DNA of 64,000 bases from Artemisia argyi (Eukaryota > Streptophyta > Magnoliopsida > Asterales > Asteraceae), in NCBI GenBank assembly GCA_030686995.1, contig CM060709.1:130292373-130356372 (forward strand), written 5' to 3'. Below the pieces are notes generated by a model, which was not told the origin of the DNA, searched no databases, and saw only the letters and a program-made list of their open reading frames with translations. Positions 47,899 through 60,335 of this stretch are shown in pieces. The stretch's first letter is position 1; each line of letters opens with the position of its first letter. Both the position numbers and the translations under genes were made by a program.

Positions 47899-50171
47899 GG
47901 GGAGGGGGGGGGGGGGGGGGGGGGTTAAAGCCCTCCATTTTTGGGAGGTTTGCGTGGTCACTTCAGGTTTGTTTGCAGCAAGCAGGCTTTGAACTTGCGA
48001 CCTCCCACACTTTGCTGATGATGGTCACAAGTCCTTTTACCAATTCGGCCACCCCTGGTGATTAAATTGGTTACTTTTTTATTCAACTTTCCATAAATGT
48101 TACTAACGATGGCAAAACCTAAACTCAAATTTGCAGAACAAGTAGCAACTGTGCTTTTCACATGCATAAGTCAACAATTTCTTTTCAAGAAAATATTCAA
48201 AACCTAAATTATGTCTATCTAAATATTAAACGTCCAACTAAACAGCAATAAGTAAGATTATAATCAGCAAGTAATACAAGCATAATGATATAAGAATGCT
48301 TGTTTATACCTCCTCTATGTAGCCTCCATTGCAGAGAGCCTGGATCAGAAGGAGGTGGCATTTATTGTTCATGTCAACTCCTTTTTCCTCCATAATTTTC
48401 CAAATCTCCATGCCAAACTGCGCAAAATAATAAATGCTTTTCATATAAGCTTACCTCAAGAGTGATTGGCAAGCATGGTAATAGCAAACAGATTCAAAGT
48501 TGCCGTCTATTTAGTAATTTATCATACATCCAAATCGCTGGCTATTTGATATACAATAAGGAAAAGGGTTAGTGGCATGTAACAACCACAAACTTTCACA
48601 AGTGGTTTGATTTATGCAACGTACTATTTATCATCTGTATGCAAACGTACAGAAAATACTAAATAATGAACAAAACATGCCCGGGTATACTAATATTTAC
48701 AACCACACAAAAGAATAACTTCATTATGAGGCTTACCAGCGGATCAGGAGTCAATGCACAATATTCAAGAATATGAATGAAATGGTTAGCGTTCAACATA
48801 TGTTTGTTGTAGCCAACATGAGAAAGTAGAGTGGAAGCCCTTTCTCTTTGGCCCAAGTGAAGTGCATTCACAATTTGCTTCTGCACTGAGCCTGTAACTG
48901 GATCCACCGGATAACCTAAACCAAAACAGCGTGTCAGGTACTGAACGACAATTCGAAAATCAATAAGTCCCGTTTTTCCTTTTTTTTTCAAAAAGTGATA
49001 TATAATGTGTGATAATGATCACTGACCAATAACACAGTGACTCGTTTTTTCTTATAATTTTGGATTGGACGTAATAACAATTACAATACCGTAAAGAGTT
49101 GTAGGACTTCTCCATTCTCTGGGTACTCCTTTTCTCGAAGAACCACCCTTGTTTCTTTCCTACACAACAATAGCACCATTCATAAGTCAATAAAGTCTTA
49201 AACTTTTGCACCTCCTTTTACTCTACTAGCTTCATCAGCTTCCAAAACATGGCTAAATAATGATTTTTTTGTTACTTTCATATAAAACCTACGATTAATT
49301 TCATTCGCACGATCCACATTAATAGATTATATAAACTGCTGGTAAGTTAAATGCAGCAAACTCATTTCACTTACCATTAAATAACCAGTATTATATGTGT
49401 GCATTACAACAACTAGTATATAAGGGTGTTTGTTTCGGCTTATATAACCGGGCTTATTATGGATTATTTGGTTTTCGCTTATGTTTTATAAGCTCAATTT
49501 TTTTGTGGCTTATTTTGAAGCTTTTCGGCTTAGATAAGCTTAGCATGTCATGATAAGCCCGGTTATATAAGCCGAAAAGTTTGAAAATAAACTACAAAAA
49601 GTGAGCTAATGAAACATAAGCCGAAAGCCATAAGCCCGGTTATATACGGGGTATTTGTTTCGGCTTATACAACGGGCTTATGGCGTATTTGGTTTTGGGC
49701 TTATGTTTAATAAGTTCACTTTTTGTGGCTTATTTTGAAACTTTTCGGCTTATATAAGCTTACCATGTCATGATAAGCTTATATCAGCCGAAAAATTTGA
49801 AAATAAGCTACAAAAAGTGAGGTAATGAAACATAAGGCGAAAACCAAATAAGGCCGGTTATATAAGTCAAAACAAACACCTCTATAGTTTGACTTTTAAG
49901 GTCAAACAAACTACTGTAATTCACATTTCATACAAAGATTGAAGAATAAATGTAAAGAAAGAAAGAAGCGTACGAATCCAGTAGCGTATGATTTCCGCGG
50001 GAATAACTTGCTACTGCAAAAACACATTATTATTAATCACATTTTATTTTAATTAATTGATATCATAAAAATTATATATAATAATATCAATGAAATGATA
50101 AAAATGTGTAGGTGAAATGAATCTGGAAGATAAGATATATATACTTACAGTGAAGACCTAGCTGCACACAT
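40627..50171 (-). CDS. Pentatricopeptide-repeat protein, 14 exons, organelle-targeted
   Basis: Exons, 5' to 3': 50171-50149, 50013-49974, 49159-49090, 48915-48737, 48417-48310, 47387-47205, 46985-46464, 45951-45856, 45461-45288, 43745-43518, 42800-42672, 42256-42068, 41453-41334, 41010-40627. Every intron is GT-AG and the joined frame is 2,445 nt with one terminal TAA, giving 814 aa. The N-terminus MCAARSSLSKLFPRKSYAT is rich in Arg/Ser/Lys without acidic residues, typical of a mitochondrial or plastid presequence. P-class PPR motifs are visible, for example PTLRKYNTLLGASAD, DVTCTIMIDCCSINGSF, QTYTALIKL, DALLFNTILKEASW and SETCGYVFSAYVDRGF. No E, DYW or SMR domain is seen. PPR proteins bind organellar RNA in a sequence-specific way. 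Many introns are unusual for a PPR gene; it recalls the At1g76280 type, a tentative match from memory. Fragments of this gene occur at 22884-23612 and 62096-62649. Confidence 0.93.
41562..41827. mobile_element. hAT-type MITE with 8-bp target duplication
   Basis: Termini TAGGGCTGAGCA and TGCTCAGCCCTA are perfect inverted repeats. Flanked by GTATGGTG at 41554-41561 and 41828-41835. The interior is a tandem pair of GACCGACCACATTC.GTC units (starting about 41592 and 41734), rich in CGGTC. It sits in the PPR intron between exons 12 and 13. Confidence 0.95.
41933..41950. repeat. (AC)n microsatellite
   Basis: About 9 AC units in the PPR intron between exons 12 and 13. Confidence 0.9.
43160..43335 (-). 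mobile_element. tRNA-derived SINE-like sequence in a PPR intron
   Basis: On the minus strand: A-box-like TGGCCTAGTGGTAAGG (about 43313-43328) and B box GGTTCAAACC (43275-43284), followed by a body without coding frames. The arrangement matches plant SINEs. I did not find a convincing target duplication, so the edges are approximate. Confidence 0.65.
44297..44336. repeat. Poly-A tract
   Basis: About 40 A in the PPR intron between exons 9 and 10. A MITE-like end (AGAGCATCTCCAATG) occurs at about 44154-44168 without a clear partner. Confidence 0.9.
44945..45170. mobile_element. Tourist-like (PIF/Harbinger) MITE, TTA target duplication
   Basis: Ends GGGTGCGTTTAGTTGG and (minus strand) GGTGCCGTTTAGTTGT. 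Flanked by TTA at 44942-44944 and 45171-45173. The interior includes GCCGTCGTCGCCGCC. It lies in the PPR intron between exons 9 and 10. Confidence 0.8.
47844..48066 (-). mobile_element. tRNA-derived SINE with 17-bp target-site duplication
   Basis: TTGGTTACTTTTTTATT is present at 47827-47843 and 48067-48083. On the minus strand the element has an A-box-like TGGCCGAATTGGTAAAAG (48051-48034) and a B-box-like GGTCGCAAGTTCAAAGC (48002-47986), then a body, then a 3' tail of C, (AC)n and A-rich sequence (complement of 47844-47925). It is in the PPR intron between exons 5 and 6, in the same orientation as the gene. Confidence 0.88.
49424..49880. mobile_element. Tandem pair of fold-back MITEs
   Basis: Two elements of about 225 bp joined head to tail near 49648. 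Each begins (G)TGTTTGTTTCGGCTTAT and contains inverted TTTGTGGCTTATTTTGAA / TTTGAAAATAA.CTACAAAAA blocks; the outer right end is the inverse (AACAAACACC). They lie in the PPR intron between exons 2 and 3. Confidence 0.75.
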
Positions 50172-50395
50172 CACAATTTATAATTATATTTCACCGGAAA
50201 ATCAAAGTGTTCACCCGAAATTATTAGTCGGAAGTGTCGCCGGCTCTCTTTCTGCAAATTTTATCATCAGATTGGTTTTGTTTCTTTTACATCCTTTATT
50301 CTCTTCATATTGGCATATCACTCCCTTCTTCTTTTCTTTTCTTTACAACCTCCTTCATTCATTATTTTTTTTTTTAATATATATATTTTTTTTTG

Positions 50396-50426
50396 GAGAT
50401 TCCAGCTTTTAAGATAAGTTGACTTA
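50396..50426. repeat. Direct repeat flanking a 7.4-kb repeat block, left copy
   Basis: A 31-bp sequence starting GAGATTCCAGCTTTTAAG is identical at 57865-57895. Both copies continue with a similar TAATAACTTTT. Everything between is retroelement, MITE and microsatellite sequence. Confidence 0.9.
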
Positions 50427-50524
50427 CGTAATAACTTTTTGTTGAGGCAACATTATCAAGATCTCTTAATGTTTTAATGATGACAAATAAATCTTCGAAA
50501 CATATAAAATAACAAACGGTAGCC

Positions 50525-50608
50525 AAAATTCCCCGACTCACAAACCTGTTCCTGGCGCGCTGCGCGTGGGCAACGCGCCAGGCTTCTGTGAATGTCGGGA
50601 TGAATTTT
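50525..50608. repeat. GC-rich imperfect hairpin 1 in the LTR-like region
   Basis: Arms AAAATTCCCCGAC...CCTGGCGCG and CGCGCCAGG...GTCGGGATGAATTTT pair around GCGTGGGCAACG. Confidence 0.75.
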
Positions 50609-51339
50609 GAAAGTCGAATTTCCCCTTACCCGACAAATGTGGATCTTTCAATACATGTATGAATATGCTATGTGCTTAATTGAGAACACTCGAAACGAGT
50701 TTTGAGATTAGAGAGATCCAACTTTTGAAACACCTTTTTACGGGAAAACACCAACTCATGTTTTCTAGCTCTTGCCTCTAGCCAATGCTTTTCTAAACTT
50801 AGGGAGCTTATATATTTCACGTAACATCACGTGAAAGCATCCATATGCTCATATCCCGTGCTTACGTCTTCTCTAATCATGTAACGGGTTTATTCCCTTA
50901 TTGGTCAAACTAAGTCAAAGGTCACTTTACGTAAACGCATCCTTTCCCGCTTGGGTTATGCTTTACATTATGCAAAAGCACTTGACTTGTTTGTACCAAG
51001 GTGTTAGTTGAGTACGTCGAGTTGTGGAAAGTCACGAGTTATGAAACTATGTATTCTCGATGTTATGTTACTTGGAATTATAAGTAATCTATGATTTTCT
51101 CAACTCATAATTTTAATTGTCTAAACCATTTCTTCCTAATGACAATTAGATTATCTATTAATCTTTTCTTAATCTTATTTTCACAAAAGACAAAACCACC
51201 GAACCTCCGACAATCCTTCCCAAAAATCCTTTCCCAACAACTTCTTACATATTCCCTTACACTTCTTACAAAAGTGTACTCTTGTTCCTTCACAAACTCC
51301 CACACAATATTCCCCTCACTTTATACATTTCCCATACAT

Positions 51340-51970
51340 CTTTCTTATACACACATACATACACTTCCCTATACACACACAACTTTTCTACACACACACT
51401 TACACTCCCAATACCTTTAAATACACACACTTCACTCACATACCTCTCTTCACACACACTAGGCTCCCCATCACATCCTCCTTACATATTCCTTACACAT
51501 ACAACTCACTCTCACATCCCATCCTTACAACATATTCCTTACACCCCAACAACTTTATTTTCAAATTTACACTCACTACTCACAACCATCCCATTCTCTA
51601 CACGCACTAGGCTCCCCATCACATCCAACACTTACATATTCCCTTACACACACAAACCAACTCATATATTCCTTACACCCTTTCACATCCCAACCTTATC
51701 ACTCATCTTCTTCTCCAAGGAAGGAATATTCCCTTGGATATCCTCTCTTAACCCAACCATAGTTCACTTCTAACCCAACTATGGTGAGTTCTCTACACAC
51801 CCATTCTCACCCAACTATGGTTAACTCTTAATCACACCAAGGATGAAACATTCCCTTGGATACACCCTTTAACCTAACCATGGTTCACCTTCTAACCTAA
51901 CCATGGTTTAATATATATACACTTCTTTCTAAACCTAACCATGGTTACTTCTTAACCTAACCTCTCACAC
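51340..51970. repeat. C/A-rich degenerate repeats and a CCTAACCATGGTT tandem motif
   Basis: 51340-51700 is a CACTTACA/ACACACA-rich low-complexity stretch that makes a long open frame by composition alone. 51755-51965 contains about six copies of a roughly 20-bp AACC(C/T)AAC(C/T)ATGGTT..CTT motif. Confidence 0.7.
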
Positions 51971-52231
51971 TCTTCCCTATAGAGGAATATCTCATGGCAT
52001 ATCATCTTCTCTATTTTATGCCATGTGAGGAATACCCATTCTACCCCTACCCAATTATCTCTTCTTTCTTTATATCTTTGATAATTGGTTTTCTAATAAA
52101 TATTTCACAAAACATTTTCCAAATTGGCTATTTGAGTTGGTAAACCTTAGATTGATTAATATTAAGGTTTTGTGTGAAGTACAATTGGGGGTTTAGCAAG
52201 GTTAGGTATTTACAAGATCAAAACCCAACAT

Positions 52232-52317
52232 TTGGGAAAAATGTTACAGAGCCTCTAGCGCGTCACCTACGCGTTGACGCGTGGGTAACGCGCCGGGCTC
52301 GGTAAATTTTTCCCAAG
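52232..52317. repeat. GC-rich imperfect hairpin 2 in the LTR-like region
   Basis: Arms TTGGGAAAAATGTTAC.GAGCC and GGCTCGGTAAATTTTTCCCAA pair around GCGTTGACGCGTGGGTAACGCG. It lies just upstream of the TATA motif and shares GCGTGGG(C/T)AACGCGCC with hairpin 1. Confidence 0.75.
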
Positions 52318-52784
52318 TTTGGGTCTTGGCCTATAAATACCCCCTTGTCTCTTGTATTCCTCACCCCTTGCCGTTATTCTTTCTCTCTAATCCTCTAATT
52401 TTATCTCTTGTGTTCTTAGTTAAACACACTAACATCTTTGAAAGAACGCATCTCCTTGCAAGGAAAGAATCTCAAGAACTTAATCCACTCTTGTAATTGT
52501 GTCGAGGGTCTTCTTCTTATACCCTTTCTATTACAATCGAGTCTCAAGGTTAGGTTAGGACTTGGTTGAATAAACACATATTTATTCATTCAATTGTTTG
52601 TAAGGGAAGTCTTGTGTCTTGGTGACCAAGCCTAGATCATTGGGGATCTAGTTGGGGTTTGATACTTCCGGGTGGAAGTTTTGGTTGTGGTCTAGGTGAC
52701 CAAGTGTAAGTCGAATCACGAGATTCTTTAGGGTGGTTTCTGATGGCGGAATACCATGAGAGTAACTCCTTCTTTGTGAGCATC

Positions 52785-53165
52785 GATATTGACTATGTTG
52801 TTAATATCGGCGATATTTCGTCGATATCTCGTGTATCGCTCCTAAAAAATATCAGATCAAAATATCGGATCCGATAATATCAGCGATATTGGCCGATATT
52901 TTGACGATATTTTGGAATCGGTGATATTTTGACTTTGACTTTTTCTAGGGTTTTTTTTTTTTTTTTTTTTTTTTTTGCAAGATCCTTAGATTAAAGACAA
53001 GATCTGTCTAACGATGAAGATGATGAAAACGATTACTTTTGGTAACGAGTACTGTGGCCCAAGAGGAAAAAATAGAGAATAATCAGGGTTTTGTTATGTG
53101 TTTTCTTTGAAGAAGAAGAAGCGGCGGTGGTTGATTGGTGTTCTCCTTTTAATAAAGATGAAGAG

Positions 53166-53205
<40 letters not shown>

Positions 53206-53420
53206 GAGTGATATAGATGGAGATTGGATTAGATCTTGTTAGTGAGAGAAATTGGATGAAAGAGAAGGTAGGGAGACAGCTTAAAGTGAGAGGAAGAGAT
53301 GTACATGATATTTGTAGGGTATATGAGAGATTGTAGGGGAGAGTTAATTACTAGGTTACCCTTTTTAATATAAATATAATTTTGTTTTAAATAAATTAGC
53401 TAATTATGGGGGCTTTATTT
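52785..53420. mobile_element. ATATCGGCGATATT-rich repeat of element origin
   Basis: Palindrome-rich TATCGGCGATATTTCG motifs at 52785-52935, then TAGGGTTTTT and T tracts at 52950-52976 and 53170-53204. The composition and palindromes recall the GC-rich element in the VMA21 intron, but sequence identity is limited. Edges not determined. Confidence 0.4.
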
Positions 53421-53468
53421 TCAGAACCCTGTTAAGTGCGGGAATTGCGAGAACTCCAATTATGCATT

Positions 53469-53581
53469 AGAAAACATGCATGTTCATATAAAACATGTAC
53501 GTTTTCTTACATACACCTTAATACGCAGGCATGTGTATTAAGGTGTATGTAAGAAAACATACATGTTTTATGTGAACATTT

Positions 53582-53589
<8 letters not shown>
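53469..53589. repeat. Inverted repeat, about 55-bp arms
   Basis: GAAAACATGCATGTTCATAT..., CGTTTTCTTACATACACCTT to the centre near 53528, then the inverse arm to 53589. The loop is only a few bases, so the RNA would form an almost continuous hairpin. Confidence 0.85.
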
Positions 53590-54722
<1,133 letters not shown>

Positions 54723-54723
54723 T

Positions 54724-54870
<147 letters not shown>

Positions 54871-54871
54871 T

Positions 54872-55257
54872 TAGGATCAAATAAGAAGATTACTTAAAAT
54901 AAGAAGGAATAAGAAGAATTATAACCACAAATCCGAGATGCATCGACCTAAATTAGATGCATCCCTATAATCTTAGATGCATTATAATGCACCATAATGT
55001 GTTTTCTAGCTTTTAATCAGATGCATATGCGTATATTAGATGCATTTCATGATTTCTCTTGTTTTTTGGCCCTCTGCACGTGCCAAAATAATGAAAATCA
55101 ATTTGCACCATCTATAAATCAAATTAACTTTCGAAACACAAGATGTTGCATCTATATGAATAGAAATGCATCTATTGCAAGTCGTTGCATCTCAAATGCG
55201 TGATTTTGGTCACTTCTTACCACTTCTTATTTTAATTTACTTCTTACTGGATCCCTA
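54872..55257. mobile_element. MITE embedded in a (TA)n microsatellite
   Basis: Ends TAGGATCAAATAAGAAGATT and (minus strand) TAGGGATCCAGTAAGAAGTA, with the inverted repeat continuing through AAAATAAGAAG (about 36 bp). TA/GA microsatellite lies on the left and (TA)n on the right (55258-55280). The interior repeats GATGCAT motifs. Confidence 0.8.
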
Positions 55258-55280
55258 CTATATATATATATATATATATA

Positions 55281-57789
55281 GGGGCGCGTTATATGCAGTA
55301 CCATTCTTAGATACAGTACTTTACAGTACCATTTAGACCAATAATAATATAGTATCATTAAAGCTTTTAAATTAATTCAAAAGGGTAAAATAGTCAAACA
55401 CATTTCACTTTTTTTTTGAATATTTTTTAACAAAAAATGTTTTTTTAATTCCCTTAATTTTTATTTATTTATTTATTTTTTTTTTTTAGTATACATGTTT
55501 TCAGAAAAATCAAGTGCATATGTGTTTTTTTAATATTGTATACTTACATATATATTTTGCGATTAAATATTTCGACCTCAAATTATTTTGCTTAAAATGG
55601 TAATTGCACATATATATTCCTAGTGTACATTCTTTGATCTTCGATATTTATGACCAAAAACAAAAATATATACATGTGAGCTCAAAAAATTAAATAACAA
55701 ATCAAGAACATAAATAGTATATACAAAATTTGATATATAATGAAATACAATTCGAATACAAATGTATCTTGTTAAATATAGTTGTGCACGTCATCAAAAA
55801 CATGTGTCCACTCTTCCAAGAACATACGTGCACTCATTCAAGAACATATGTGTATGCTATCGTATCTCATTCTACACTTGTGTGTTGACATCTTTATCAT
55901 GATCAACACTTGTGTCTTTTCAATACCTGAGATTACCAACAATTATCAATTTCTTATTATGAACAATTTACAAACACGTATGCACAATCTAAAACACATA
56001 CATACCTCATTATTTGACTTTATATCAAACATAAAACATATATGTACAACCATTTCATTGATTTTTTACCAGCCATAAAACACGTATGCACCATTTTCTT
56101 ATATCAAATTATGCAATCTTTTTTTAACATTGTAACTAAATTATGCACACTTTTTTCCTTGAATTTATATCAACCTTAAAACATATATGCGCATTCATTT
56201 TAATTGATTTTAAACCAATTAACAAACATATAATCTAAACATGTATGTGCAATCTAAACTGCCTCATTTGTAAAACTGCAAGGAAGTTTTTTTTATATAG
56301 ATTAAGACAAAACAAGAACTAACCTTATCACCTTCACTGATATAAAGAACGTTACCATTAAAGAAGCAATCATGATATGGCAAAGAAACCTTTGAACTCT
56401 ACTTTTAGCTTATGATTATTATATAAACTGTAAGTAAAAGCCATTTCAAATGAGTATGTATTTGTCAAGTAAAAGAAATGTATCATATCAAAGATAATCA
56501 TCATTATTTAATCTCACAACCTACAACACCTTTGCAAGTAATCGATTTATATACCGATGTATTCGACTTATATATGCCAACGAGACAATTTCAAATACAA
56601 CAGACATTATGTATTCAATTTATATATGTCCTTATGAGTGTAGTATTATCAAATCAATAGAAACTTTAAATCAATGCAAACGAGACAGTTTCAAACACTT
56701 TGCCATCTCCGGCGGCCACCACGAGTTGGACAAACGAAACCACATAAACATATATGTTCTTAACCATTTTCATGTCAAACATATATGTTCACAACCATAA
56801 ACATATATGTTCTAAACCATAATTCCATGAATCAAAACTTTAATCTAAACCCAAAATCTTCCATGAATCAAGCTCACTATAAAATTTAACATGAATAACG
56901 AGTTCAACCGGTCACCAATTCAAAAGATAATTACAACTATTTGTTTCCTTAATAAAATTAACAAACCTGTTTCTTTAATTTATGATCCAGATTCACCACG
57001 ACAGAAGGCGCCATCAAATCGGAAAGATAAACAGCAATTCGGCGGCCATCTCGGCTTGGCCCTCCACCAACAGCTATGACCAGATCCGACGACCATCTGA
57101 AAATCCGGCGACCACAATCCGACTTATTTAATTAACAAAAAATATTAAATCTTTTTCTTTTGCAACATGGATCAGGCATATTTAATTAACAATAATATTT
57201 TCAATGATTTTGTATTAAAAAAACTAAATGATAAAAAATAAGTGTGATGAATTATTAAAAAAATCAAAATGAAAATTCTTACCATGATCAAAATCGAACT
57301 CACTTGAACAATGAATCGTGATTGAGATCTATGAAACATAAATACAAGAATGGTTGTGTATCATGATTGAGATTCAAACTTTGGTTTCTCAATTAGACCT
57401 TTTCTTCAGATCCATAGTGACAGTGGAAATAAAAATATAATTGATGATGGTTTTCTTTTATTTGATTTTCAGTAGGCAATAAACAAATTAGTGAAGTGAT
57501 GTTTGATGAAAGTGGTTGGTCAAAGTCAGGGAGGAATTTACGATGGACAGTTTTTCATGGAATGAGATAGATATGAAATTACAATACGTATTTAAGTAAA
57601 ATTAATGTGTAATACCTACAATACCCTTTCAGCTTTTTGTTTAATTGAAGAAAATATCCTCATCTTTTAATTAATTGCATTAAAGGCACAAGTGATCTTA
57701 TCCATAGATTAAGTGATCCAACGGTTCTGATTGGTCTAGAATGGTACTGTAAAGTACTGTATCTAATATTGGTACTGCATAGAATACAA

Positions 57790-57792
<3 letters not shown>
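55281..57792. mobile_element. 2.5-kb non-autonomous element with about 62-bp TIRs, flanked by (TA)n
   Basis: Left TIR 55281-55342 (TATGCAGTACCATTCTTAGA...TACAGTACCATTTAGACCAAT) and right TIR 57730-57792 (its inverse: ATTGGTCTAGAATGGTACTG...ACTGCATAGAATAC). (TA)n lies on both outer sides. The interior is AT-rich with many ACATATATGT-like motifs and a few GC-richer spots (about 56700-56725, 57000-57110). No transposase frame is visible. Confidence 0.85.

Positions 57793-57863
<71 letters not shown>
57793..57863. repeat. (TA)n microsatellite
   Basis: About 34 TA units between the 2.5-kb element and the right copy of the 31-bp direct repeat. Confidence 0.95.
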
Positions 57864-57864
<1 letters not shown>

Positions 57865-57865
<1 letters not shown>

Positions 57866-57895
57866 AGATTCCAGCTTTTAAGATAAGTTGACTTA
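57865..57895. repeat. Direct repeat flanking a 7.4-kb repeat block, right copy
   Basis: Identical to 50396-50426. It follows directly after the (TA)n tract at 57793-57863. Confidence 0.9.
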
Positions 57896-58147
57896 TTTAA
57901 TAACTTTTGTTTATCACACTTGTTTAAAAAATCTTTTTCTAGAGGTAGGTGCGTACTGCACAACGTTGTACACTCAAGTTGTAGGAAAAAATAGGTATCT
58001 ATAACGGCGTCATCGATATCGCATCCTACGCCATAGGCGCATCGCCATGGCCATAACAAGTGTTATTGGCATTTTTTCCTTTTTGATTGTAAAAGTAAAG
58101 TAAGTGTGTTTTTTTTAGTTGTGTGCTAAAGGAATGTAATGAAAAAA

Positions 58148-58149
<2 letters not shown>

Positions 58150-58201
<52 letters not shown>
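58150..58201. repeat. Poly-T tract
   Basis: About 52 T. The surrounding 57.9-58.9 kb is AT-rich intergenic sequence with no recognised gene. Confidence 0.9.
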
Positions 58202-58205
<4 letters not shown>

Positions 58206-58899
58206 ATGTGCTACAGAATGTTATAGGAGAAAAACTGGCGTGGTAGGTGTATAACACGCTTATATAACGCACTCTTAATAAACTCAAGTTAATTCAACCG
58301 AGCTTTTAAAAATGAGTTGAGCTTATGCTTAATCAAATTACTAAATACTCTTGAAAATACAATTGATAAATGCATAAAAGTTTAAAATATATGTGAATTT
58401 AATTTGATATCCTTTTACAAGTAATAAGTTTCAACTCTAAGTAACATTAAATGATCTCTATCATTCACCAAACGCCTCTAAAGAAAAAAAATGAACTCCA
58501 GTATACTAATTTTTTAATACTTAAGTTTTTATTATGAAAAAGTCAAAAAACCAATAGTATTTAACTATTTATAACCCACAACTAAATAACAATATAATTA
58601 ATAAATAAAAACATAGTCACAACTCACAGAACTAAACAAAATATAAAAATATATATGAGACGATTTATAAATAACAAGTTTCCAACGAAGTGATATAATA
58701 CACGCACACAAAATATCATACAACAATAGCTATAATACTTAATCTGTCTACGAAATATGAAAAGGATGAAATATAACTCTACCTTAAGGTAACCGAAAAG
58801 TAACAAGATTGCTTCCATGATATTGTACATAGGAATAACTAAAACAAAACAAATACCAGAATATTAAAAAAATTAAATAAAAACAATCCAAGTCCTCTC

Positions 58900-59412
58900 T
58901 AGGTATACGTCTCTTATACCAACTATTAATGTTTGGAAACCGTTTAATTATAAAATTGTGTTTCATTGAAGAGGGAAAAAAAGTTACGTTTCGAAAATGA
59001 TTTATATGTTTGCAAGAAATCTTTTGATGATGACAGAAAAGTTGCTTGCAACAAATGTCATCAAAAAAGTTATGTTAATTGGCAAGTATATGTTTAGACC
59101 TATATGTCATCAAAATAAATAATAATTTAAAAAAAAAAAAAAAACCAACAATTAAAGTCTTCTCTATCATGGCATTTGTATTTTATATCAACTATTAATG
59201 TTTAGAAAATCATTGAATAATATAAATTGCGTTTCGTTGAAGAAAAAAAGTTACTTTTCAAAAAAGATTTCTCTGCCTGCGAGAGAAGTTGCTAACTTAA
59301 ATGTTTTGATGATGAGATAAAAGTTATTTGTAACAAATGTCAAAAATAAAAAATTCATGTTAATTCGTAAGTCTATGTTTAGACACACATATCATAACTT
59401 ACGTTTATATGT

Positions 59413-59451
<39 letters not shown>
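58900..59451. repeat. Two diverged tandem units each ending in poly-A
   Basis: 58915-59143 and 59175-59451 share CCAACTATTAATGTTT.GAAA, TTTCGTTGAAGA.AAAAAAGTTAC, TTTTGATGATGA, AACAAATGTCA and TATGTTTAGAC in order, and each ends in an A tract (59129-59142 and 59417-59451). No coding frame is shared. Confidence 0.7.
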
Positions 59452-59457
<6 letters not shown>

Positions 59458-59459
59458 AC

Positions 59460-60118
59460 GATAACAAAAAAACAAGTAACCTAATCACCTAATTAGGTGA
59501 GCCCGCACATCGAAAGTGATGTAAAGAGCACACACTAAAACAACCTTTTATTCAAGGTTTTCCCCAACAACAGTGAAGTTACCGTATCAACTTTGGTGTT
59601 GTTCTCAAAGCTTTTAGCCTGAATTGTTTTTGTGTGCATGTACTTGTATGTTGTATTAGTGTGTTGTAGTTTGAGTATAAAGTGTGACGCTATAAGGTTT
59701 GCATTGTTGCCCTATGGTGCACGCCACCACACCATCACACCACCCTAGGCGCCATTAATGTTGCCTCATAGCACAAGCCATCACCACGCCTCAAATTGAT
59801 GATGCGTTGTTTGTTTGTTTTCGTAAAAGAAAGGGTGTGTTTGTATTGTTTGTATTTATTTTATGCGTTTTTACAAGTGTCTTTTAGTTGTGTAATCAAG
59901 AATAAAGATGGTTCGACTTATTTTTCTACTGCAATTAGACGAGTAATTTAAGGACAAACCAAAATAAAAAACATGTACTTATGAATTATTGAGACAAAGG
60001 GAGTTATATATGTTCACATTTACTTTACTTGTACTCTTTCACCAACTTCTCGTTACTTCAAAGTTTAAACACATAGCAAGTTAGTATAATTGACATGTTA
60101 CTTCAAACACAGCATGTG
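59460..60118. other. Intergenic, no recognised gene
   Basis: Contains a GC-richer patch (GCACGCCACCACACCATCACACCACC near 59718) but no conserved frame. Confidence 0.5.
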
Positions 60119-60126
60119 AGTATATC

Positions 60127-60335
60127 CAGGGATGGACCCATGATTTTTGAGAGGGTGTTGCACGAAATATTTTTTATGACTATGAGTACTAAAGTTGTTT
60201 GATAAAGAAATTATTAGGTAAAATTGGGTGTTGCACGAGCCTAGAAAAGTCATATTTTATAAAAAATTTACACTTCATGAATTAAAATTAGGTGTGACCC
60301 GTGACACACCCGGCTCATATGTGGGTCCCTCCATG
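60127..60335. mobile_element. hAT-type MITE with 8-bp target duplication
   Basis: Ends CAGGGATGGACCCA and (minus strand) CATGGAGGGACCCA. Flanked by AGTATATC at 60119-60126 and 60336-60343. GTGTTGCACGA appears twice inside. Confidence 0.88.

Larger units (their letters stand above)
50440..52780 (+). mobile_element. Long LTR-like region of a degraded retrotransposon
   Basis: Begins TGTTGAGGCAAC, contains a TATA box in CCTATAAATACCCCC (about 52331-52345) followed by a pyrimidine-rich transcribed-type stretch, and has two GC-rich palindromes and a CA-rich tract. Gag-like coding follows at 53.6 kb in the same orientation. No primer-binding site or matching second LTR was found, so this could be a solo or truncated long LTR. 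Right edge uncertain. Confidence 0.5.

Noticed and set aside
47985..48052. Possible minus-strand tRNA gene
   Set aside because: Only the A and B boxes are tRNA-like; target duplications identify a SINE.
51091..51773. Two overlapping open frames of 109 and 163 codons
   Set aside because: Low-complexity C/A-rich sequence in an LTR-like region gives stop-free frames by composition; no domain is visible.
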